Notes under the pieces: generated by a model | What the model was told of the DNA's origin: nothing | What the model saw: only the letters and a program-made list of their open reading frames with translations | Database searches by the model: none | Position numbers and translations under genes: made by a program | From: Rhodamnia argentea | Taxonomy: Eukaryota; Streptophyta; Magnoliopsida; Myrtales; Myrtaceae | Direction: 5' to 3' | DNA: 64,000 nucleotides | NCBI RefSeq assembly: GCF_020921035.1 | Contig: NC_063155.1 | Location: forward strand, 9,657,001-9,721,000 | Part shown: piece by piece, positions 11,649 to 28,233 of the stretch | Numbering within the stretch: the first letter of the stretch is position 1 | Layout: each line of letters starts with the position of its first letter

Positions 11649-11899
11649 GGATCCATTTGCTTAACGAAAAATGAATGATTTAGAATTTATTTTTTAAAAA
11701 GTATTCGTTTGAATCACTTACAAAAAATGAATGAACGAAGAATAATTTGATTCGGACGAAATCGTTTAGATATAAATTGTTTGTCGATGATAAAAAAAAA
11801 ATATTACTATTGGCTAGTTTTTTAAAGCAAATACAAAGCAAATATTTTGTAGAAAATATTTTTCGAATCATTTATTTTTCATGAGACAATTGGAGCATA
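11649..11899. mobile_element. Small TIR element, family C
   Basis: The left end (gatccatttgcttaacgaaa followed by aatgaatgatttagaattta) is the imperfect reverse complement of the right end (tcgaatcatttatttttcat followed by gagacaattggagc). The interior is AT-rich. The same terminal phrase (CCNTTTGTTTCGCGAAAA..GAATGATTT) marks copies at about 40099 and 41960. Confidence 0.6.
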
Positions 11900-13755
11900 A
11901 ATACGAAAAAGTCGGGTTTAGATCTCTAGATGCATACATATGCAAATATCATTGAACCTTTCAGGTGGATGGACTTGCAATTGTGCAACAATTGGCCTGG
12001 GCTCTTGTTGAAGTTATTGCTTTGCAAAAGGCAATTGTAAACAAATGCATGCAGAACCAAATAGAGAAGTAAGGGAAAACGACCAGCAATTAATGATGTT
12101 TCGCCAATTATTTCTTGGTCGGACGATGGAGACACTCTTTATCACAAGTAAGATTTTCATCGGACAAATCAATTGCCAAATTATGATAACAGACTTTTCG
12201 GCTTGGCGGGGACCGTGGCACCGCTTTTAAGTGTTTGTGCTGTCTTTCAGAGACATCAGAGGCAGATCCTTCTTCAGTCCCAAACGAAATTATGAAATTT
12301 TTGACGGACTCCGGTTAGGAACTGAGTAATCAGGTCGGTTTAATTAGGGAATAGACCTAAACTGGCTTGTTCACAAGTTGAATAGTTTGGTTCTCGGTCC
12401 CAAAACCTGAGAATGATTTTGACTGATCAGTTTCTAGTTCTATACCCTGAACTAGCCGGTTCTACTCGGGGAATCTGAAATTTGGAAATTGCAAGGCCGA
12501 TTCTGGGGTAGAACCTAGAATCTAATTAGTTTTGAACCGGTTTAATTGTAACCATAAGTAAGTTCTTTTACTCTTTTTTTTAAAAAAAACGTAAAATATT
12601 TGTTGAAATTGAATATGCTTGACATATTATCCCGAAGTAGAAAGAATTATATTCATGTTTTACACGTGCATATTGTATGTATAATACACTGAAATAAAGA
12701 AAAAAAAAAGCATCGGTCTATTTCCCGGGTTGATCTTGGAATTAGCCAATTCAAGTCTAGGTAGGTTCTAGGGTCAACAAGGTTGGTTCCCGATTAAAAA
12801 AAATTGGGAATCGACCCTAACAGGATAGGTTCCTAATTCCAAGCTGGGAATCTATCCACTCTAAAACTGATCACTCTTAACTCCAATGGGGTAAGGTGAC
12901 ATGGAGTACAACTTATTACAATGCAAAATAACAAAGCTTATGGCATGTTCATTTGAGTGCAAGAATTTCTTGCAAATTAATTTTTTTTTAGACTTTCACG
13001 CTTTTGGTTTGCCGAAAAAGATTAGTTAAGTGGAATATCTTTTACGCCCCCTCCCCCCCCCAAAAAAAAAAAAATGTACGCTTAAAGTTAGGAAAATGAA
13101 CTTCTTTAACTTGAAAAGGGGAAAGACAACTAGGAAAACATTTTTCCAATAAAACATCTTCCTTTTCCTTTGTCATGAAATTTTCCTCGAAACAAACAAC
13201 CCCTTAAAGACACAAGATTATGACATGCTAGCACTCTATATACATTTGACCATCAATTAACATTCTACTATTCAGAATCTCATATGCCCAAAAAATTTTA
13301 GGTTAGAAGAATGTCCTTTTTCCTGTTATTTTAATCCACCATCACTTATTCTCCACACCACCACACAATAGGTAGATTTTTGGGTCAACTAGGGGCATAC
13401 CATGCATCTCTCAGTGGATCTCAATATTTAAACTGAAAGTTACTGGACAATAATAGTTGCCCATCTAATCTGTGTTTCCCTTAAACTAGGATGTGCAGCA
13501 TGGGTCCTTTTGGGCATGCTGGGATGGAAGAAGGTATGGCCTAGGCTTGGCCCTTGACCACCCAATAAAAGGACAAGAGGTAGTGACTTTCACTTTCAGG
13601 CCTCCCAATGCAAAATTCTCTCTCAAAGGCATTGAAAAAAGCCAGAGGCACGTGATGCCCAATTACACTACAAACCCCACTTTTCCATTAAAGATAAAGT
13701 TGAGAGGAATTGGGCATGGGAGCTAGCATTTGAAAGAGATCATGCCTATGAAAAG
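11900..13755. other. Intergenic with degenerate repeats
   Basis: At 12297..12545 and 12715..12870 there are old, divergent palindromic repeats of the gaaccggttt / ttgggaatcgacc type, related to family E. At 12945..13205 an AT-rich segment ends in inverted cttgcaaatt..caaacaacc-like phrases. A C-run followed by A13 lies at 13047..13074. No gene is supported. Confidence 0.4.
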
Positions 13756-14082
13756 GGGGATGATTATTAAAAAATTTCTAAACCTATTATAGCAGTCAAT
13801 TTAGTCTCAAACTTTTTAATTATGCTAATTTAGTGTCAAACCCTTTGACAATTTGTCAATTTTGACATAAATAATTTTTTAGTACTAAACTTATTCTTTG
13901 CATAATTGGCAAAAGGGATTATATTGATACGTTATTAAAATGTTTATGACTAAATTGACCACAATTAAAATGTTTAAGATTAAATTTACAAATCGTTAAA
14001 AGGTCTAGGAATATATTGGCACAATTGAGAGATTTAGGACTGAATTGACCATCATATAATAGGTTTAGGATTTTTCCGATGT
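13756..14082. mobile_element. Small TIR element, family A, copy 3
   Basis: The left end gatgattattaaaaaatttc followed by taaacctattatag is mirrored by ataataggtttaggattttt followed by ccgatgtg on the right. The body consists of repeated phrases of about 33 bp (for example aaattgaccac..aaaatgttta and aaatttacaaatcgttaaaa) whose inverted versions lie on the left arm. The whole element is therefore a long imperfect palindrome. Confidence 0.72.
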
Positions 14083-15017
14083 GTGGAAGTATCATTTGAT
14101 GCAACCTACCAAGTAAGTTTTATAGTCACTTCAGTTCCATTCACTTTGAAGCAAAAACGAGGGAGTGAAAAAAAGGCAGACACAAACCAAGACAAATGTA
14201 TCGTTAAGACACTGAGCATATCCGAAAAGGACAAGAAGAGAATGGGCAAATGAAAGAAGAAATTGGGTAAAGCAGTAATTCTTCTTCCACAATGTGAAAG
14301 CAAAGACTGAGAAGTGAGAACTGAATCCGCTGGCCACCAGTCAGTTTCAACTTCAACTTGGAGGCTAAACCCGAGTTTCTTTAACTGTAAGTAGAAAGTT
14401 GAAGCTTCGTAGATCTTACGAAAGACCCCATCAATCTCATGGATGACTCTCGGGGGCGAAATTATCGGTCAATTTCACCGGTCGTGTCCGGATTAATACG
14501 GAGGTGAAAGATAAGATAAGCTGTTTATGTCATTTGGAATAATCTCTCAAGAAGAAAAACTTTTCCTTCTGACCCCACGCCTAAGTGGGGCCAAGACTCC
14601 TAAAAGTAAAGTTTAGCCCATCCCCGTTCCATTTTAAAAGGGCTCGTGCTTGAAGTTTCTCATGTGTCAGAAGCCACAAAAACGAAGCAAAAGCAGAGCA
14701 AAGACCCAAGAATCTGCGTGTCCCTGGGGAGAAGTTTTGAGTTTGTTTTTGTTTATGTTGTTGGAAATGATGAGGCAGAGGCAGTGAAACTGCTGAAAAC
14801 TCCACCTCCATTTGGTTTTTTTTTCCCTTTGTGTTCTGGTTTTGATTGGTGCTTCTGTTTTTGTATGGATCTGAAGGCAGGTTCGCTCCCATTTACAAAA
14901 CCCACAACAGGCCAACCCTGCCCTTCTCACCAAAACACAACAGGACAACCTCAATGCATACAAACACAAAGCGCCCCATCGCAACAAACAACAGCAACAA
15001 GGAGACATTCCTCAGAA
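14083..15017. promoter_or_regulatory. 5' flank and probable 5' UTR of the neprosin-domain gene
   Basis: This is the intergenic stretch upstream of the ATG at 15018. The last few hundred bases are open in the neprosin reading frame back to about 14646, but no signal peptide or conserved sequence lies there. I treat it as promoter and leader. No element repeats were recognised. Confidence 0.45.
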
Positions 15018-17722
15018 ATGGCCTCTTCCTCTTCCTCTTCCTCTTCTTCCCCTTCCTCTTCTGTTGCAGTTTCAACGTTTGTTGTTTTCTTCGCTCTTGC
15101 CTCTATACTTGGCCCTTCCTCCTCAGCACACGCCCCGACTGGTTCAGCCCATGACCACCCGGTCAACCAGACATTTGAGCCGAGCCAACATTCACAGAGG
15201 CTGAAGAGAGGCGCCAATGCTCATCTCAGGAAGATCAACAAACCAGCAGTCAAGACTATTCAGGCACTTCCAGCTCCCTCTGTTTTTGGCTTTTGTGACT
15301 GTTCCTCATTCATTCTTGTGGAAGCTTTTTGGTGATCTGGGTTTGTTCTTCTTTTCCTTTTTTTTTCCGACAGAGTCCTGATGGTGATTTGATAGACTGC
15401 GTTCTAACCCATCTTCAACCAGCTTTCGACCACCCTGAGCTAAAAGGGCAGAAGCCGTTGGTAACTACTTCTTATGCTTTCCTCATTGGGGACAATTTGA
15501 AGAAGTCCCCAAAGAAAAAAAAAATCGAGCTTTCAGATTCAGCTTCGGGGTTACTATCAAATTTGTATTACTGATTTGTGAGCTTAAAATTTCGAATCCC
15601 CAGGATCCACCAGAGAGGCCTAGAGGAAATGAATCAGCAGAAGCAGCGGCGCATACCTTTCAGCTATGGACTGATGGTGGCGAGTCATGCCCAGAAGGAA
15701 CCATTCCAATCAGAAGAACCACAGAAAAGGACATTTTGAGAGCCAGTTCCATCCAAAGATTTGGAAGAAAGCTAAGAAGGAATGTCAGAAGAGACTCAAC
15801 AGGCACCGGCCATGAGGTTGGTATTTGGAATACTTGAGCATACGTTCAATTAGAATTTGAATGGCTCCAAACTGAAAAATGCAAGAGAGCCGGGAGTAAA
15901 ATAGTTCTTAACTGTTCTTTGCACCTTGTTGTTGGGTTCAGCAATAAAAGGGCATATCTGCTAGAATAGCAAACAACTAATCATCTTCTTGGAACAGCAT
16001 GCAGTTGTCTTCGTGAATGGTCAACAATATTTCGGGGCGAAGGCGAGCATTAACGTGTGGTCGCCTGGCGTCACGGACATGTATGAGTTCAGCTTATCGC
16101 AAGTCTGGGTCATCTCCGGTTCTTTTGGCAATGACCTTAATACCATTGAAGCCGGATGGCAGGTAAGTCTGAGAGTTATCTTGTGACAGTTCATTTTGTG
16201 GTAGATGTTAGCATCGAGTTCTCGGCAATTGCATTGGAACTCTGAGTAGCACTGCAAAATTTTCCAGCAGCGAACCTTTCAATCCGGTTTTTGGTTACCT
16301 TAAAAATTAGGCAGTTTCTTTTGCATTTTGGTTGCTGAGCTTGTGGCTTGTCTCTCTGTTCAGGTCAGTCCAGAATTATATGGAGACAACTATCCGAGGT
16401 TTTTCACTTATTGGACAGTAAGTACTATGAAGTTCTTTCATTCCATTGCGAAGCTTTCGATGTTGACTATACCATATGGAGAAGAAACCAACGAGATTTA
16501 TGAAAATAAACATCGACTGATGCAAATTGCAGACTGATGCATACCAAGCAACAGGATGCTACAACTTGCTCTGCTCGGGCTTCGTCCAGACCAACAACAA
16601 GATTGCTATTGGTGCTGCAATTTCCCCGAGATCATCCTACAATGGAAGGCAATTCGATATTGGTGTGATGGTCTGGAAGGTGAGTTTTAGTCAATGTTAT
16701 ATACTTTTTGAAGCTCAACGATTAGTATTAAAACAAAGTCGCCTCTTTGAGTCATTCTCACTTGAGCTTTCCTCAGTTCATAGATTTACCTATAAACTAA
16801 AAGCGTTGCCCCTCCGAAGAAAAGCCAGCAGAATTAAGCATTGAACCTCCATAATATAATGCACAGAGTACTGTAGTCAAATGTGCACAAGCATGCATTG
16901 ATTGGCAACGTTATTTGTTAAATAAGCTGTTGACTACAACAATCTCATTGACATCGAAGTTCCAGCTGCTGTTCAACTGTTCTTACTATTATATTCCAAG
17001 ATTCTCGTCGATTTTCTTCGAGATGCGTTCCTTGTTTTGGTTAATTTTTTCTTGTTTCTCTTTGAATTGATGAAAGTATTCCATCCAAACTGATGATTCT
17101 GCTCTGCCTGGTTTTGGGGCTTCATAGAGCAAAACCAATCTAGTCATCTTTCCATTCCCCCACAAGTGGCTTTTGTCTTATGCAAGATTGCAACAAGTCA
17201 ATCCAAACGACGAACGAAATCTTAAACTTATTATGTTTGCTGCAATCGACTTATCTAGGCTAGCACTTCAAACAACAGGCGATGCTGGTAACATTGAATA
17301 CTGTTTGGATAGTTATATACAATCATTTGCCTTTCCAATACTAGGATCCGAAGCATGGACACTGGTGGCTGGAATTTGGTTCAGGGCTATTAGTTGGGTA
17401 TTGGCCAGCGCTTTTGTTCAGTCACTTGAGGAGCCACGCTGACATGGTGCAGTTTGGAGGAGAAATTGTTAATACAAGATCAACGGGGTTTCACACATCC
17501 ACACAGATGGGCAGTGGCCATTTTGCAGAAGAAGGATTCGGGAAAGCGTCCTACTTCCGAAACTTACAAGTCGTGGACTGGGATAATAATCTACTTTCTC
17601 CCTCGAACCTCCATCTTTTGGCGGATCATCCAAACTGCTATGATATCAAACAAGGGCGAAACAATGTCTGGGGCACTTACTTTTACTATGGAGGTCCTGG
17701 AAGGAATGTAAGATGTCCATGA
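15018..17722 (+). CDS. Neprosin-domain (DUF239) secreted peptidase-like protein
   Basis: Seven exons: 15018..15263, 15374..15460, 15604..15816, 15998..16162, 16364..16417, 16533..16679 and 17345..17722, all phase 0, giving 429 aa. The start opens with a Ser-rich run encoded by a CTTCCT repeat, then a hydrophobic core (STFVVFFALASILG) ending at SSAHA: a secretory signal peptide. A neprosin-activation region follows (KTIQSPDGDLIDCV, QPAFDHPEL, GTIPIRRT), then the neprosin domain from about residue 190. Nepenthes neprosin is a glutamate peptidase using two Glu. The likely equivalents are E233 (NTIEAGWQ) and E344 (VQFGGEIVN), 111 residues apart, close to the 109 in neprosin. Intron 1 starts with GC, not GT. 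The substrate is unknown; most plant paralogues are uncharacterised apoplastic proteins. Confidence 0.9.
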
Positions 17723-18207
17723 ACAGTGAACAGAATGATATAGGATAGAGAGTGTCATTTATTCTTCTTTTTTCACCCAAATTTTCAGGGGAATTAGCTC
17801 ATCATCATCCCAGTATTTACATCTTTTTTGGGTCAATTTCCCTTTTTTGATATATCATTGTTACTTTTGACTGGTTACTGATCAATTGTCCCACTTTGGG
17901 ACTATGTATATGGGAAATGGAAATGATTGAGATGTTAATAATACTGGTTTGTGGCTTGTGTCATGGTTCTTAAGGCTTCTGTCTTTCCACATCATATGGT
18001 TGGCACTTTCAACGGGAACAAGGGACAGAAAGAGATTAGACAGATGGGTCAAGACAGTAAAATATCATAAGCAACTGAACTGTGTAGTGACCCACAGTAC
18101 AGACCTTGTCTTGGTATTGACAATTGAGAAAACCTGCACTCCTGCATAATCTATTTGTTGTTTTGTTGGAAATCCAAATTAAACTAATGTTTTCATTTGA
18201 AATCAAT

Positions 18208-18245
<38 letters not shown>

Positions 18246-19156
18246 AGGCTTTGCATGTGGGAAACAGCAACAAACAACTTTTAATATATCAGCCAGGCAT
18301 GGGCGTGATAGCCAGTGAACCTTCTTTATAATAACTCACTGTATCTAACTTCCACCACCACAGCTCTAAAAAATAAGACAATAATGTATCTTTGCTTGAT
18401 GTTATAGTAAAAGCTTTATTCATCCGGGTCAATCAGTGAATATCTTGACAGGAATGGGAAATATAAGTACATAGGTCACCGACCTTAGTCTATGAGCGAG
18501 GCTTGGCGAGGTGAAAGATTCGAATTGATTTGAAACTAGACAAGCTTGAGGAAGTTGTTGAAGAACCCATGTATTCAGACAGAATTTTGCACCAGGGAAT
18601 TCCAACTGGGCAGGTTGTGGTGGTGACTCGAATGGAAAAGCCTTGGACAGATTCTTCAGCTTAAAAAAGCAACTAAGCCAGTCTTTTTAGTGGGACTACT
18701 CAAATAAAAGCAAGAGGAAAGAGTCATCTGCATCTCATGCTTGTGGTTGTGGCTGCTTTTGTTTTAGAAAAAGAAGCCGGCCTGACATTTCCATGGCTTC
18801 CATTAGGCGGTGTCCCATCCGTATCCGGATGCTTAGAGCATTCACATAATTTATTGGAGGTGACTTTCCTATCTCGCATATGCGCACTTTAGTGGTGTCA
18901 GCGGTTGCTCGATTCCTTTCAAATTCACATGCTGAGGGAGCTATACATCTGCACACGTCGAGGCATTCAGGCGTACCAGACGGCGTTGACAAGTAGATGC
19001 CAACACTTCTTTTCTAGCAAAGCAAGAGACTCTTGATGGCTAAAGTATTTCAGATTCCCTTAAGGTACTTCATTCATTACATTACAAGAAGTTTTAGAAG
19101 AAAGTAACCTCAAAGGTTCTAAGTGGGAGATAAATCTTTGCAAGGGAACATAAACC
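17723..19156. other. Convergent intergenic region (neprosin / JMJ20 3' flanks)
   Basis: The stretch holds the 3' flanks of two convergent genes and a (CT)n microsatellite. A minus-strand open frame at 18735..18992 codes for 85 residues with no recognised domain and is not supported. Confidence 0.45.
18211..18243. repeat. (CT)n microsatellite
   Basis: About 16 CT units between the convergent neprosin-domain and JMJ20 genes. Confidence 0.95.
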
Positions 19157-22100
19157 TCAAACTAATTCCCCCAAATGAATGTTGTTTTTGCTGCCTATCC
19201 TATTCAGGTTTTCAACAGCATCGTCTATACAACTCACTAGATCACCCGGAGTGCAAACCGGCGACCAACTTTTGAGAAAGTCAAAGTCCCCGAGAACATC
19301 TACACAGGCTTTGGCTGTGTAATAACTCAGAGGTGATGGTTCAAGCATCATCCTGTATGCATTGCCAATTTTAATGCTCAATTCAGAGAACTTGGGATCG
19401 CTCAAAGTTTCCTCTGTATCCAGGATATCTCGATGTTTTTGGAAGCCCTCCGCATCTTTCATTTTCGTTGCAACCTTTCTTATGGAAGCAAGGTTCAAAG
19501 CTAGTTGCTGCACTGTTAAGGATGAGTGCTGGATGGTATCATCATCGCCTCTCAGAAGGTAGTACAGTTGGCCCATGTATGCCAGGGCAAAACGCGTTAT
19601 GAAAATAAGAAAGTCGTAGAAGTTCATGCCTGCGAAAGAATAGCTTCATATCAGTGCACAACAAAGAATAACCACAACCAGAGTCCAATATTGTTAATTT
19701 AGTATACTTCATACAGATTGGGGCACAAATTAAACCTCGCAGTAGAGACTACCTTGAAAACGAAAATCAGAATTGACTCAATGAAGTCTACAACAGAAGC
19801 CTAATAGACAGTAACTTGAACTAAAGAAGAACAGAGAAAGAATGATACCTGTATTTGCAGCAAGATTGCGCTGACAAAGACCTTCAAAGTCATCACATAT
19901 ATCCCGAATGTCCTCTATGTATTCCTTTGCATCATCGTAGTCCTTTGAGAGCAAATCCCACTGTGAGAATACAAGTAAAATGCATCATTAGCTTCACTGC
20001 ATCTCTCATTTCTTTCTTGGATGCTACTATAAGGCTGAATTGGCAATACTTACAATCCAGGATAAGTTATGTGCATTGAACCAGTTATGGTTTATGGATA
20101 TGGTATCCTCCTGAAGTTTAGACAAAACATGAAGCATCAAATGTACATTCATGCAATCTAAAGGCATGTAACAAGCTTTAAGAGAACTGCAGTGAAAATT
20201 AACATTCTAACAGCAAAGAAACTTTTATCCTATCTGCCACTAGTTGGAATGCATATAGTCATCAGATGAAATAGAATATCGAAGAAGTGGGAACTAAAGC
20301 CCTAGCATTAGCAGAAACACATGAGGAATAGAAGGAGAGAGAGATACTAAATTTTGAACTTGATGGTACCATCCACTGGGAACAAAGATGATCTCATTCT
20401 CCTCTTGGATGCACTCCGTCCATATCGTCTGCAGTTATTATAACAATTTCGCATATCAACTTAAGCACAAACAATTAGAAAATCAATTAACTGCTATATC
20501 TCTAGACAATTGCTACCTCCTTAAAACCAGGAAAGGTCATTTCGCTCGCATCGCTGAAGATGTCATACACACAGTTTTTCATATTCCTACAAGTGGAATG
20601 AGAAGAGATGGTGAGCCAAATAAAACCATAATTAATGAAGGTAGCAAAGAGCAATCCACAGTACCTAACATGTCTTATATCTGAGTGAGTACAATACAAC
20701 AAAGAAACAGAAAACAGAGAGGGAAAGGAGTGGATGGAAGACAGTGGCCAAAAGGTCACAACAGTTGATTGATTATTCTGAAATGACAATCCCATTTCTC
20801 AATCTGTAAGAAAAAACTTTCAGGAACTAGCTAAAGGGTAAATCCTGCTATAAACCTGTCGAACACAAGGTCACACTGTGAGGGAGACAGGAAAAGCCAC
20901 TGTTTCTTCCCACATACGTTCGCAGACCAGCTACATGACCTGAACACATCAGCATGAAGAGGAGTCCAAGATCCTGAGAACAAAGCCAAAGGCAAGTCTT
21001 ACTGATCTGTGAATAATCAACTTCCTTCAAACACCCCCCCCCCCCCCTTTCCTTCTTTCTTCTCTGATAATGAGGTAAATTCGTGCAAAAAGGTACTTGT
21101 AACATCCATGCTCGAACCTTTTGCTCCCATGTAAACAAAACGGTAATCAGAGCAACTTATATCATCAGTCTCTTGGTACATTTCGGGATCCATATGCATA
21201 CGGTAACAATCAAGATACAGGTTGAGCCAATCATCACGAAAGAATACCGGTGTCGTGTATGCTACATAGTCGGGATAGTCCTGAGATTTACATTAATGAT
21301 CAATGAAAATGTCAGAGAGAAAAAAAACAGTTATATTCTTTCTGCAAGTGAACGATGCTTTGAGATCATTATTGAAGGAACAACAGAAAAAGAAGCAAAG
21401 CCCTAAATTATGTCATCTGTAAGAACCCAAAGTGCAATATGCAATGATAATCCACTATGCAAAAAAAACAAAAACAACACCCCATATTACATGCATGGTA
21501 ATGCCTCAAGAGCTTAAGAAGGAGGGTCACTTCCTTTTAGATAGAACTATTCTTGTCCTTTCACGAATAGATACCATGCCAAGATCTAGTGTATCATTCA
21601 AAACTTAACTTTGTACAACTCTTAATGAGTTTTATTCCATTACATTATACCTTCACTCAAATCTTCAAATTTTAGTAGAGTACAATTCGTGCAAAGAGAC
21701 ACCCAATATACCTAAATAATTATTTTAGTGACAAACTAAACAGGTAATGGAGGACCCTGAACCAGCCTTTTGGTGCCCCTAATAAGACTATACTTCCATC
21801 GGACGGCTATTGATAAGTTGAATCTGGCAGTTAACACTTACTTTCACAAAATGCCAATCCTTCAAATAAAGCACAGGCGGTCTATCACTGGTTGGAATTT
21901 CACTTTCCTCCGGCTTCCATCCCATAAGCCAATGCTCAGCAAACTCCGAGACGGACATCTCCACTCTCTTCTGGTCTGTAAATTCTCTCGTGCCACAATC
22001 AGCTACCTTTCATGAAAGAATGGCTCCATTAAATATAACAAAATTGCAGGGGAACCTCCAAGCATGCAACTTATCTCCAAAATACCAAATTTCCATGACG

Positions 22101-22532
22101 CCGCCCTTTCAAAACGATCAAGAAATATGCATTTAGTTAGCACACAATCTCTATATCATGTAATGGGTTTGTCTTATCCTCACCACCTCAAATCCCGAAT
22201 CACTGAACGACATTGAAATTGCAGATTGGTCTTTAGCATACCACGAATCCAACAATCGGGTCAATAAATCGAGAACAAACAGCCAGAGGAAAATGCGAGG
22301 AACCAATAGTCGAAGCCGATACCTGAACTCTGGATTTGCCGAAATGGGCAGCGAAAAATGGGAGATTGGGGCGTCCATCGCGGGTGACCCAATCTTTGCA
22401 AGCTCTCCAATCGTCCATCAGACCCGTGAGCACCACCGGCTGATTCTTGCGCAAGTATCTCTCCACGAACTCCTGATAAGTCAGTTCTTTGCCGTTCAAC
22501 CTCTCTATGTGCCCCGCGATTCGAAGACCCAT
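19157..22532 (-). CDS. JMJ20: JmjC-domain oxygenase, JMJ20-like
   Basis: Nine exons: 22323..22532, 21842..22006, 21097..21280, 20856..20973, 20517..20586, 20348..20428, 20054..20110, 19849..19960 and 19157..19629. All introns are GT-AG and the frame is continuous, giving 489 aa. The N-terminus (YLRKNQPVVLTGLMDDWRA) is the usual start of the JmjN-less JMJD4/6-type fold. Fe(II) ligands are visible: H193 and D195 in WTPLHADVF and the distal H271 in VPSGWYHQV. NVCGKKQWLFLSP and INHNWFNAHN are also conserved. The closest known protein is Arabidopsis JMJ20 (At5g63080), a nuclear JmjC protein reported to remove histone arginine methylation in light-dependent germination; that activity is inferred here by homology. 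The C-terminal 156 residues in one exon are plant-specific and helical-looking. Intron 3 contains a 14-base homopolymer. Confidence 0.93.
21034..21047. repeat. C14 homopolymer in JMJ20 intron 3
   Basis: Fourteen C on the plus strand, so G14 in the JMJ20 transcript, inside the 123-bp intron 3 (20974..21096). Confidence 0.9.
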
Positions 22533-23704
22533 CTCGAAATCAACACAAGAAGTTGAAGCGAACAGCCAAGGCGTTATCTTTCTCTTCTTTTTGGCGCTCC
22601 GATGAGGAGGAGGAGGAGCTCAAATTACAGCAGATGCCGAAGGGTCGCGAGCAAAGTTAGCTTGCTTCGTTCTCTTGGGGACGTACCGGCGTCAAGCAGG
22701 AGAACGTGCGGGATTTTATATTCTCTCCTTTATTTTAATTTAATTTCACCAGAATGTATTAATTTTTTTTTTCATATTCTTGTTTTTCAATTTATTAAAA
22801 ATTTGAAGTAATTTTTTTTTCAAATAAGAGTCTAACCTCTCTCCAACATATTCTGAACAATTTATGGAATTTTTGAGAAAAACAGTTTTAGCTTAAATTT
22901 TAGATAAATTAGACTAAAACTTTCAAAAAGAAAAGAAAAACAAGACAGATAGGAGGGCTGGCCGCTACCCCCATGTGGAGTGATATCATATTCTTTTTTG
23001 AGATTGATATGTCCACATCTTTATTTGATACTCTAAGGACATCTTGTATTTTTATTTGAAACAAATGTCACTTTAAATCATTTTTTTTCAAAATAATGAT
23101 AATTTAGGTCTTTATTTGAAATAAAATACATTTCATATCCTTATTTGAAAAAATAAAATTTTTTATTCGAATAAAAATTTTTTCAAAATAATGATAATTT
23201 AGATCTTTATTTGAAATAAAATATACTTCATATCGTTGTTTGAAAAAAAAAAGGGCCTCTTTTTTTAAAATTTGCCCACTTTATTATGATTTACGTTCAC
23301 TTTTTTGGCCAAAATTTGATATTTTCCCATTTTGAACGACAAAAAGGGGCAAAAAAAAAAACAAAACAAAACAAATTCGGCTTCCTTCTTTTTCATCTGT
23401 CGTCCGATAAAGATCAGTAAAAGCAATAGCAATAGCAATAGTGTATGGTCTATTCGATTTCCAAGTTTCTACCTTTTTACTCGGACACGACCACGGAGGC
23501 TACGTGCCCCTGTGTAACTTGCGGAACTACGAAGGTGGACATCAACCATTGGTCGGACCTTCGGAAGTCGGCAACAACGATGGACCCGCTCCCCGCAGCT
23601 CGTCCTAATCTCCACTTTTCGTCCTCCTTCGAAGCTCACCTGCAAGAAGTCGAAGTCGAGCGCCTCCCGCGGAGAGGAGAGAGCAACTGTTCGGCAGCAG
23701 AGCC
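22533..23704. promoter_or_regulatory. Shared divergent promoter region, JMJ20 / CDC48
   Basis: The 1172 bp between the two start codons must hold both promoters and both 5' UTRs. The JMJ20-proximal part (to about 22700) and the CDC48-proximal part (from about 23440) are GC-richer; the centre (22730-23330) is very AT-rich. Inside the centre is an imperfect tandem duplication with a period of about 94 bp (around 23090-23250; shared phrase caaaataatgataatttag). I see no unambiguous TATA element. Confidence 0.55.

Positions 23705-28233
<4,529 letters not shown>

Noticed and set aside
14646-15017. In-frame upstream extension of the neprosin-domain gene
   Set aside because: The ATG at 15018 begins a normal signal peptide; the upstream part is not conserved in character and would bury the signal.
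18735-18992. Minus-strand 85-codon frame downstream of JMJ20
   Set aside because: No domain; it lies beyond the JMJ20 stop and lacks plausible joining exons.
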